Positions 1 to 4,711 of a DNA stretch of 5,516 nt are shown here, piece after piece. Under the pieces are notes generated by a model that made no database searches, was not told the origin of the DNA, and saw nothing but the letters and a program-made list of their open reading frames with translations. This DNA is from Alphaproteobacteria bacterium (lineage in GTDB: Bacteria; Pseudomonadota; Alphaproteobacteria; SMXP01). Each line of letters opens with the position of its first letter. The stretch's first letter is position 1. The stretch spans positions 1 to 5,516 of the forward strand of contig SMXP01000102.1 of assembly GCA_004356335.1 (NCBI GenBank). The letters run 5' to 3'. A program made the translations under genes and the position numbers.

Positions 1-29
1 AAGCCTATTAAAACTTCCTTATTATTCAA

Positions 30-203
30 CTAGTTACGTCTATATCTAGCGGACAGCTTGTCCGGATCAAAGGCGTAGGACATCAAAACATTGGGCACAA
101 ATCCAAGCTTTTCATCGCATCTAGCAAAGTAGTCCTGAAGCTGGTCGGGCAAGTCGGCCCGCGATAGGGGGTCGATGTCGAGGGCGTGGAGATCATGGGT
201 CAT
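30..203 (-). pseudogene. N-terminal fragment of an AhpD-like peroxidase-related protein
   Basis: Reading the minus strand from ATG at 203 gives a 57-residue peptide ending at TAG (30-32). Residues 18-52 contain LPDQLQDYFARCDEKLGFVP and then NVLMSYAFDPDKLSA, which match the start of the 'uncharacterized peroxidase-related enzyme' branch of the AhpD/carboxymuconolactone decarboxylase family. Family members usually run to about 180-200 residues and carry a catalytic CxxC region further on; all of that is missing here. After the conserved DKLSA the peptide turns into RYRRN and stops, and the DNA from about 50 to 1 becomes AT-rich, so the gene looks cut at roughly codon 52 by an insertion, deletion or rearrangement. 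A purine-rich AAGGGA upstream of the ATG could be its original ribosome binding site. The family match comes from memory of conserved sequence. The fragment cannot be an active peroxidase. Confidence 0.72.
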
Positions 204-291
204 GGTGATTCCCTTGTATTTATGCGGGTTTCATACGGTAGAGGAGACGGCGAACCGGCGCACATAATAAAGCGCGGCAATTCGACCGTGT

Positions 292-297
292 TAGAAT
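292..297 (+). promoter_or_regulatory. Possible -10 element very close to the MBL hydrolase start
   Basis: TAGAAT, one base from the TATAAT consensus, ends seven bases before the ATG at 305. No good -35 element sits 17 bases upstream (269-274 is AAAGCG). If used, transcription would begin at or next to the start codon and give a leaderless message, which would agree with the lack of a Shine-Dalgarno sequence there. An alternative -10 is CATAAT at 263-268. The 101-base gap between the divergent genes holds nothing else I recognise. Confidence 0.2.
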
Positions 298-304
298 TGA
301 AACC

Positions 305-1213
305 ATGACGACCGTAGACATACCTTTCGTTCGCCATTTGGATTTCGAGTATGGCCGGGTCGACCAGGTGAGCCCGCTCATCCGTCGTGTCATCGCCCCG
401 AACCCCGGATTGTTTACCTTTACCGGCACGGGCACCTACATTGTGGGTCAAGGTCATGTGGCGGTAATCGATCCGGGACCGACCGACGACCGCCACCTCG
501 CTGCGATCGGCGCAGCGCTTGACCGCGACATTGTGAGCCATATCTTTATTACCCATACCCATAACGATCACTCGCCCGCCGCCGCCCCGCTCAAAAAAGC
601 CACCGGGGCCAAAACCTATGGTTATGGCCGCCATGGGGCCGACAAGCCGGAACACGGCATGGTCGTTGAACAAGGCGGGGATCGAGACTTCGTTCCCGAT
701 GTCGAGCTGCGTCATGGCGATGTAATCAAAGGCAAGGGTTGGACGATCGAGTGTGTTCACACACCGGGCCATACCTCTAATCACATGTGTTACGGGCTGA
801 TAGAAGAACACGCCTTGTTTACCGGCGATCATATTATGGGCTGGTCGACCAGCGTCATTGCGCCGCCCGATGGAGACATGCGGGACTACATGGCCAGCCT
901 CGATTTACTGCTGGCGCGCAATGACAAGATATTGTGGCCGACCCATGGCCCTCCGGTGCTTGAACCCAATCCGTTGATCAACGCCTTCATCGATCATCGT
1001 CGTGCACGGGAGAACCAGATCATCGCCTGTTTGCGCGACGGCTTACACATGATCGAGGATATGGTGCCGCACATTTACGTGGATATCGATAAACAGCTCT
1101 ATCCCGCCGCCGCTTTATCCGTATACGCTCATTTGTTGCATTTGGTCGACGCCGAGCGCGTGCGCTGCGAAGAGCAGCCCACACTGCAATCGCGCTACCG
1201 TAATAATGATTAG
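305..1213 (+). CDS. LACTB2-like metallo-beta-lactamase-fold hydrolase
   Basis: This 302-residue protein has the metallo-beta-lactamase fold, a two-metal hydrolase scaffold, and is probably cytoplasmic because no signal peptide is visible. The metal-binding set is complete: THTHNDH with H84, H86, D88 and H89; H156 in HTPGHTSNH; bridging D175 in FTGDH; and H214 in WPTHGPP. Residues from about 225 to 290 are helical in character and fit the short winged-helix domain found at the C-terminus of LACTB2-type proteins. Length and motif order match that family, whose human member is an endoribonuclease; the substrate of bacterial members is mostly unknown, so none is assigned. ATG at 305 is the first start in a frame that lacks one upstream, but no clear Shine-Dalgarno sequence precedes it. 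The stop codon TAG at 1211-1213 lies inside the TTAGAGC end of a dispersed repeat. The gene is more GC-rich than the hemerythrin gene at the other end of the window. Confidence 0.9.
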   Translation: MTTVDIPFVRHLDFEYGRVDQVSPLIRRVIAPNPGLFTFTGTGTYIVGQGHVAVIDPGPTDDRHLAAIGAALDRDIVSHIFITHTHNDHSPAAAPLKKATGAKTYGYGRHGADKPEHGMVVEQGGDRDFVPDVELRHGDVIKGKGWTIECVHTPGHTSNHMCYGLIEEHALFTGDHIMGWSTSVIAPPDGDMRDYMASLDLLLARNDKILWPTHGPPVLEPNPLINAFIDHRRARENQIIACLRDGLHMIEDMVPHIYVDIDKQLYPAAALSVYAHLLHLVDAERVRCEEQPTLQSRYRNND

Positions 1214-1336
1214 AGCGCATTCAGGAAAAGCATGCCCCGGCGAAGGCCGGGGTGGCCACCGGTTTTCCGTCCAAATGCGCGACCAAACAAGGACTTAGAG
1301 CGTTTTCGCGATTCTGTTAAGTTCGGAAACGCTCTA
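1210..1336. repeat. Composite palindromic dispersed repeat, copy 1
   Basis: The element begins with TTAGAGC and ends with GCTCTA and contains several nested inverted repeats. The outer stem pairs GCGCATT (1215-1221) with AATGCGC (1274-1280), helped by GGAAAA (1224-1229) with TTTTCC (1263-1268). Inside it is a GC-rich hairpin, CCCCGGC-GAAG-GCCGGGG (1235-1252). After a conserved linker (1281-1296) comes a second hairpin (1296-1336). Positions 1259-1301 recur inverted at 5474-5516 with 41 of 43 bases identical. The element fills most of the gap between the convergent MBL and DUF1499 genes. It resembles palindromic intergenic repeats common in alphaproteobacterial genomes; that attribution is from general knowledge, not a search. 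Confidence 0.8.
1296..1336. terminator. Hairpin between convergent genes, possible bidirectional terminator
   Basis: TAGAGCGTTTTCG (1296-1308) pairs with CGGAAACGCTCTA (1324-1336): thirteen pairs including one G-T, with a 15-base loop. It lies between the convergent stop codons of the MBL hydrolase and the DUF1499 gene, where a bidirectional terminator is expected. No T-run follows on either strand, so it is not a textbook Rho-independent terminator and may only block RNA decay or simply be part of the repeat. Confidence 0.35.
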
Positions 1337-1362
1337 GGGCTTGGTAAGGATAACGAGGCCGC

Positions 1363-2130
1363 TCATTCGGTTAAGGCCGCCACATAGGCGCGGATGCGCG
1401 TGACATTGGCGCCCACATCACCCATGCCGACACGAGACGAAGAGCGAATATCAAGGCGCGTGCCTTCGCCTTGTTCACGCAATCGGATCACCACGTCGTC
1501 CTTGAAGCCAAACCAGAAAGTCGTGTCGGTCGCTTCAATGCGACCCTCATCGGCGTCGGCGGCGACCAGCTCCCAGCCCATTTGGTCTACCACCGCCAAT
1601 GCTTTGACAAAGGCATCGGCTGGGGCATCGGTCAAGATCACAGATTCGACGTCGGGATAAAATCGGGCTTGAATTTCCGAATAATGCTTTCCTTTATCCG
1701 CGCCGAACGAAACGATTTTGTCCGCATAGACCGTTGTGTTGGCATCGGCACCGCGCAAAGGCAATATTTCGACGAATTGAGGCGGGTCTGCCACATCCGT
1801 AGAAATGTCATGAATGGGCGCAAATTGACCGCTAAACGCGGTCCGTAAAGTGTTAGCAGGAATCGCGGCCACCGCCGCCGCAATAATCAAAGTCAAAAGG
1901 GCCCTTGAAAGTCCGTCACGGGGTTGGGACACCAAAGACCAAACAAGGCCGATAATGGCCAGCACCGCCGCGACAATCAAAGCAACAAGGCCAGCCTGGA
2001 GGACCTGAAAGCCAAACGAATATGTCCAAAGGCCTCCTTTAGTGCCGAAGGCGGCAAGCGGGGTTAGAACCGCGCCAATGACCGCCGCCCAAAACGCCAG
2101 CTTGATCAATCTTTCCTTCCACGCACTCAC
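1363..2130 (-). CDS. DUF1499 family membrane protein
   Basis: The product has 255 residues. Three hydrophobic segments occupy roughly residues 9-28, 44-67 and 76-93, so the N-terminal third is embedded in the inner membrane. The rest, about 105-253, fits DUF1499: it includes ADPPQFVEI, YPDVESVILTDAP, the paired tryptophans in MGWELVA and TTFWFGFKDDVVIRL, and RLDIRSSSRVGMGDVGAN near the end. The function of DUF1499 is unknown and I assign none. The start is GTG at 2128-2130, chosen because GGAGGG lies six bases upstream and the following residues lead directly into the first membrane segment. The gene begins 32 bases after the stop of the acyl-CoA synthetase on the same strand, so the two are almost certainly co-transcribed, which suggests but does not prove a link to lipid or envelope metabolism. 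Confidence 0.88.
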   Translation of the reverse strand: MSAWKERLIKLAFWAAVIGAVLTPLAAFGTKGGLWTYSFGFQVLQAGLVALIVAAVLAIIGLVWSLVSQPRDGLSRALLTLIIAAAVAAIPANTLRTAFSGQFAPIHDISTDVADPPQFVEILPLRGADANTTVYADKIVSFGADKGKHYSEIQARFYPDVESVILTDAPADAFVKALAVVDQMGWELVAADADEGRIEATDTTFWFGFKDDVVIRLREQGEGTRLDIRSSSRVGMGDVGANVTRIRAYVAALTE

Positions 2131-2136
2131 GGCACA

Positions 2137-2142
2137 CCCTCC
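2137..2142 (-). promoter_or_regulatory. Ribosome binding site that fixes the GTG start of the DUF1499 gene
   Basis: On the minus strand GGAGGG stands six bases before the GTG at 2130-2128, inside a longer purine stretch GAGGGAGGG. No other start codon in this frame is as well placed, so the GTG is preferred. The layout resembles that before the upstream synthetase gene (GGGAGAGGGTGCC then ATG). Confidence 0.75.
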
Positions 2143-2162
2143 CTCGTTTTTGATCGGTCGCC

Positions 2163-3803
2163 CTACTCCGCCGCTTGGACCGTCGGTAATTGGTAGTCTT
2201 TGAATTGCTCGCGCAACAATAGCTTTTGAACTTTACCGGTCGCCGTATGCGGCAGTTCATCGACAAAAACCACATCGTCAGGCAAACACCATTTGGCAAT
2301 TTTGTCGGTCATGAAGTTTAGAACGTCGTCTTTCGTCAATGTCTTGCCGTCCTTGGGCACGACGATCAAAAGCGGGCGCTCGGTCCATTTAGGATGGGAC
2401 ACGCCGATCACGGCCGCTTCCGCTACGGCCCAATGGCTCATGGCGATATTTTCCAATTCGATCGACGAAATCCATTCGCCCCCTGATTTGATCACATCCT
2501 TGGACCGATCGGTGATCTGCATGAATCCTTGTGGATCCAGAGTCGCCACGTCGTCCGTATCGAACCATCCGTCTTTGTCTAGAATGTCGCCGCCTTCGTT
2601 CTTGAAATAAACTCTGGCGACTGCCGGACCACGGACCATGAGATGCCCGGACGTTTCGCCATCGCACGGCAATTCATTGCCGTCGTCATCGGCAATCTTC
2701 ATTTCCACCGTGTAGACCGCACGTCCTTGCTTTAACTTATGTTTCATCTGCCGTTCATAGGACCATTCGTCCATTCCCGACTTGGCCAAATTTAATGTGC
2801 CCAACGGACTCATTTCCGTCATGCCCCAGGCATGAATAACTTTCACGCCATAGTTCTTTTCGAACTTTTCAATTATTATTTCCGGGCAAGCCGCACCGCC
2901 GATGACCACATTCTCTAGCGTAGAGAGCTTGAGATCCGTCTGTTCCATATAATCGAGCAGCATAAGCCATACGGTCGGTACCGCCGCGGTCGATGTCACT
3001 TTTTCGTTTTCGAGAAGCTCGTAAATACTCTCGCCATCGAGTTTCATGCCGGGCATCACTATCTTGGCTCCGACAGAGGGCGCCGAGAACACCAGACCCC
3101 ACGCATTGGCATGAAACATCGGCACGACCGGAAGCACCGTATCGGTCGCCTTCAATCCCATGCCATCGGCACTATTACTCGCAATCGCATGAATGACATT
3201 AGATCGGTGGGAATAAAGCACGCCCTTGGGATTGCCCGTAGTCCCGGACGTGTAGCAAAGACCGCACGCGGTATTTTCATCAAACTCAAGCCACTCGAAT
3301 TCATCATTCTGCGCCTCGATCAACTCTTCATAGCACATAACATTGTTGAGCGATGTTTCGGGCATGTGTTCCAAATCGGTGAGAACAATGAAACCCTTCA
3401 CGCAAGCAATATCATCGGCAATCTCTTCGAGGATCGAAATAAAGGTAAGGTCGGTTATAATGTAATCGTCTTCCGCATGGTTGATGATGTAAATCAACTG
3501 ATCGGTAAACAGGCGGGGATTCAACGTATGGCAAATCGCCCCAATACCCATGATGCCGTACCATGTTTCCATGTGCCGGTAGGTATTCCAAGCGAGGGTG
3601 GCAATTCTGTCGCCTTTTTTCACGCCAAGCTCGAGCAGCGCTTTAGCCGCTTTCTTCGAACGGCTATGCAGGTCTTTATAAGTGTAACGATGGATCGGCC
3701 CTTCGACTGTGCGGGTAACGATTTCTTGCTCCGGATGGGCCCGCGCGGCGTGATCGATGATAGTCGTCACGCGCAACGGCCAATCCTGCATGAGGCCTTC
3801 CAT
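2163..3803 (-). CDS. Acyl-CoA synthetase, AlkK/DmdB-like adenylate-forming ligase
   Basis: This 546-residue enzyme belongs to the class I adenylate-forming superfamily: it activates a carboxylic acid with ATP to an acyl-adenylate and transfers it to coenzyme A. All core motifs are intact: the phosphate-binding loop YTSGTTGNPKG (184-194), HAWGMTEMSP (324-333), DGWFDTDDVA (411-420), the hinge region ITDRSKDVIKSGGEWIS (430-446) and the catalytic lysine K524 in TATGKVQK. The N-terminal part (RTVEGPIHRYTY, LAWNTYRHMETWYG, CHTLNPRLF, YIINHAEDDYI) resembles the medium/long-chain synthetases of the AlkK group and the methylmercaptopropionate-CoA ligase DmdB. Those substrates cannot be told apart by eye, so no symbol is given. 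Length is typical and no signal or membrane segment is seen. ATG at 3803 is preferred over the in-frame ATG at 3791 because AGGGAGAGGG (3808-3817) lies just upstream. It is the first gene of an operon with the DUF1499 protein. Confidence 0.92.
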   Translation of the reverse strand: MEGLMQDWPLRVTTIIDHAARAHPEQEIVTRTVEGPIHRYTYKDLHSRSKKAAKALLELGVKKGDRIATLAWNTYRHMETWYGIMGIGAICHTLNPRLFTDQLIYIINHAEDDYIITDLTFISILEEIADDIACVKGFIVLTDLEHMPETSLNNVMCYEELIEAQNDEFEWLEFDENTACGLCYTSGTTGNPKGVLYSHRSNVIHAIASNSADGMGLKATDTVLPVVPMFHANAWGLVFSAPSVGAKIVMPGMKLDGESIYELLENEKVTSTAAVPTVWLMLLDYMEQTDLKLSTLENVVIGGAACPEIIIEKFEKNYGVKVIHAWGMTEMSPLGTLNLAKSGMDEWSYERQMKHKLKQGRAVYTVEMKIADDDGNELPCDGETSGHLMVRGPAVARVYFKNEGGDILDKDGWFDTDDVATLDPQGFMQITDRSKDVIKSGGEWISSIELENIAMSHWAVAEAAVIGVSHPKWTERPLLIVVPKDGKTLTKDDVLNFMTDKIAKWCLPDDVVFVDELPHTATGKVQKLLLREQFKDYQLPTVQAAE

Positions 3804-3844
3804 GGCACCCTCTCCCTACGGCACTGTCCTTGATAACGGGGGGC

Positions 3845-3873
3845 ATTCTAGTGAGCCTCCCTCGCCTGCGCAA
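3845..3873 (-). promoter_or_regulatory. Candidate sigma-70-type promoter for the synthetase operon
   Basis: On the minus strand TTGCGC (3873-3868) and TAGAAT (3850-3845) are separated by exactly 17 bases. The -10 matches five of six consensus bases; the -35 matches only its TTG. Transcription would start near 3838 and leave a leader of about 34 bases containing the AGGGAGAGGG ribosome site. A weak -35 could mean that an activator is needed. Confidence 0.35.
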
Positions 3874-3936
3874 CCGACAGGCGATCCATGCCACCGGCAG
3901 CCGACAGCCGGATGACGTCGCTCTGGACTTTCCCGG

Positions 3937-3956
3937 CAAAAGTGGCGGGACTTTTG
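3937..3956. promoter_or_regulatory. 20-base inverted repeat between the usp and synthetase genes
   Basis: CAAAAGT (3937-3943) and ACTTTTG (3950-3956) form perfect 7-base arms around GGCGGG. It lies about 50 bases beyond the usp stop codon and roughly 65 bases upstream of the candidate synthetase -35. It could be an operator for the synthetase operon or a weak hairpin after usp. No T-run follows on the minus strand, so a terminator role is not well supported. Confidence 0.3.
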
Positions 3957-3983
3957 ATAGGGTAAAACTGTCAGGAGGACCTT

Positions 3984-4109
3984 ATGAGCCAACCACCCCC
4001 CTTGCTTATTTGGTCAAAAGGCAAGGACACTTGGATTGTTGCAGAACCTTATGAGAAACGCTGCCCAGCACAAGACTTTTCACGTCACCCAAGCCGCGGG
4101 TACCCATGA
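3984..4109 (+). CDS. Possible small ORF antisense to the 3' end of usp
   Basis: A 41-codon frame starts at ATG 3984 and ends at TGA 4107-4109. It is preceded by an ideal Shine-Dalgarno sequence, AGGAGG at 3973-3978, five bases from the start, which is the strongest ribosome site in the window. The peptide starts MSQPPPLLIWSKGKDTW and resembles nothing I know. From codon 8 onward it is antisense to the conserved end of the UspA gene, so the coding content there is dictated by the other strand. It may be a chance frame, a remnant of a gene start overwritten by rearrangement, or a real small peptide. It is listed only because of the ribosome site. Confidence 0.15.
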   Translation: MSQPPPLLIWSKGKDTWIVAEPYEKRCPAQDFSRHPSRGYP

Positions 4110-4530
4110 CGATGAGATCGGCATCTTCGTTTTGCGCATAGTACAAGATCTCCGGCGCCGGCTGGCCGCCGACAACGTAAGTTTTGACATTGGAAAGGCC
4201 CTTCTCCGCCAGGTGACTTGCCGCCTTCTCGACGTATAGTTTTCCCACAATTCGAAGAACCTCAACGGGTACGTATAACAACGCCCTTTCCGAACCGATA
4301 ACATCCATCAGCACCGGTACGACATCGATGTCGTCAATATCTTTCTTAATCTGCTCACTAAAACCGTATCTCTCGGCGATGTCCTCAAGGTCGCCGATCG
4401 AAGCGCTATGCAACAAAGTATGAAGTAATATCACACGCGCATTGTATTTAAGCGCCATGTCGCCGGCCAAGCTCAACGCTTGATCACTGCGCTCGGAGCC
4501 ATCCAAAGCCACCAAAATTGTTTCAATCAT
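4006..4530 (-). CDS. UspA-family universal stress protein
   Basis: From ATG at 4530 the protein has 174 residues, a single Usp domain of the alpha/beta nucleotide-binding type found in the cytoplasm. The start METILVALDGSERSD-like segment (MIETILVALDGS) carries the usual first strand and Asp. The ATP-binding signature G-x2-G-x9-G-S is intact in GTRGLGDVKSLVLGS (residues 143-157 from this start), so it should be the ATP-binding kind. The middle (IAERYGFSEQIKKDIDDID and VIGSERALLYVPVEV) makes it somewhat longer than the common 140-150-residue proteins. An ATG at 4539 is in frame, but GAGGAG directly abuts it; the same GAGGAG is nine bases from the 4530 ATG, so the latter is preferred. The gene is divergent from a hemerythrin gene and shares its upstream gap, including an FNR-type box. 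In other proteobacteria some Usp genes belong to Anr/FixK regulons, which fits; the exact role is unknown. Confidence 0.9.
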   Translation of the reverse strand: MIETILVALDGSERSDQALSLAGDMALKYNARVILLHTLLHSASIGDLEDIAERYGFSEQIKKDIDDIDVVPVLMDVIGSERALLYVPVEVLRIVGKLYVEKAASHLAEKGLSNVKTYVVGGQPAPEILYYAQNEDADLIVMGTRGLGDVKSLVLGSVSHKVLQQSKCPCLLTK

Positions 4531-4539
4531 TTTTCTCAT

Positions 4540-4545
4540 CTCCTC
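4540..4545 (-). promoter_or_regulatory. Ribosome binding site that favours the second ATG of usp
   Basis: On the minus strand GAGGAG is immediately followed by ATG (4539-4537) and then AGAAAAATG. A ribosome site touching the start codon is unusable for that codon, while its distance to the ATG at 4530-4528 is nine bases, which is normal. Translation therefore most likely starts at MIETILVALDGS. Confidence 0.65.
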
Positions 4546-4589
4546 GATCGATCGGCTATCGTTCGACCTAATTATTCGAGGTCATGCCT

Positions 4590-4595
4590 GTTATA
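4590..4595 (-). promoter_or_regulatory. Possible -10 element for usp
   Basis: TATAAC on the minus strand is the best -10-like hexamer upstream of usp. Its natural -35 position (4613-4618) reads GCAAGG, which is poor, so it would need an activator. A start near 4583 would put the FNR-type box about 71-72 bases upstream, one of the spacings used by CRP/FNR proteins at class I promoters. This is inference from spacing only. Confidence 0.25.
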
Positions 4596-4647
4596 TGGTG
4601 GGAAAAGGCAATCCTTGCCCATGCTGCGACAATTTGTATCGACGGCT

Positions 4648-4661
4648 TTGACAAGGATCAA
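4648..4661. promoter_or_regulatory. FNR/FixK/DNR-type binding box between usp and the hemerythrin gene
   Basis: TTGACAAGGATCAA fits the TTGAT-N4-ATCAA consensus of the CRP/FNR subgroup (FNR, Anr, FixK, DNR) at nine of ten specified bases; the C in the fifth place is common in FixK-type sites. It is centred at 4654.5, about 40 bases before the expected transcription start of the hemerythrin gene, the classical activating position. It also lies upstream of the divergent usp gene. Both products are types often induced under low oxygen or nitric oxide. Which family member binds it cannot be told from the site. Confidence 0.65.
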
Positions 4662-4681
4662 ACTAGCTGAACCATACATCA

Positions 4682-4687
4682 TATAAA
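4682..4687 (+). promoter_or_regulatory. Candidate -10 element of the hemerythrin gene
   Basis: TATAAA matches five of six bases of TATAAT and predicts a start near 4694, about 18 bases before the ATG. No -35 hexamer is needed if an FNR-type protein at 4648-4661 recruits RNA polymerase from about -40. The placement of box, -10 and start codon is what a class II FNR-type promoter would show. Confidence 0.5.
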
Positions 4688-4688
4688 T

Positions 4689-4706
4689 TACCTCATGGAT
4701 GAGGTA
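4689..4706. promoter_or_regulatory. 18-base palindrome over the start of transcription and ribosome site of the hemerythrin gene
   Basis: TACCTCATGGATGAGGTA has perfect 8-base arms around GG. It starts just behind the candidate -10, covers the predicted transcription start and contains the ATGAGG that serves as Shine-Dalgarno sequence for the ATG at 4712. In DNA it would make a good repressor operator; in RNA it could fold with a TGGA loop and hide the ribosome site if transcription starts far enough upstream. No known operator consensus comes to mind. Confidence 0.5.
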
Positions 4707-4711
4707 TCGTC

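Noticed and set aside
200..832. Long open frame of about 210 codons on the minus strand
   Set aside because: It lies antisense to the MBL hydrolase, whose motifs are complete, and its own product has no recognisable domain. It is an antisense shadow.
1235..1252. CCCCGGC-GAAG-GCCGGGG as a Rho-independent terminator
   Set aside because: The stem is strong, but no T-run follows on either strand, and it is part of the larger palindromic repeat.
3111..3833. Open frame of about 240 codons on the plus strand
   Set aside because: It is antisense to the N-terminal half of the acyl-CoA synthetase, has no ribosome site, and its translation has no family character.
3944..3958. Sigma-54-like -24/-12 promoter, TGGCGGGACTTTTGA
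   Set aside because: The spacing of GG-N10 is right, but the essential GC at -12 is replaced by GA and the -24 block is imperfect.
3830..4054. 74-codon plus-strand frame starting with TTG
   Set aside because: It crosses the synthetase promoter gap and the end of usp, has a rare start without a ribosome site, and its product is unlike any protein I know.
4562..4584. GACCT-N9-AGGTC dyad and TTCGA direct repeat in the usp leader
   Set aside because: The arms are short and match no known operator; a dyad of this quality is likely by chance.
4607..4619. GGCAA-TCC-TTGCC short dyad in the usp/hemerythrin gap
   Set aside because: Five-base arms with a small spacer are common by chance, and no family consensus fits.
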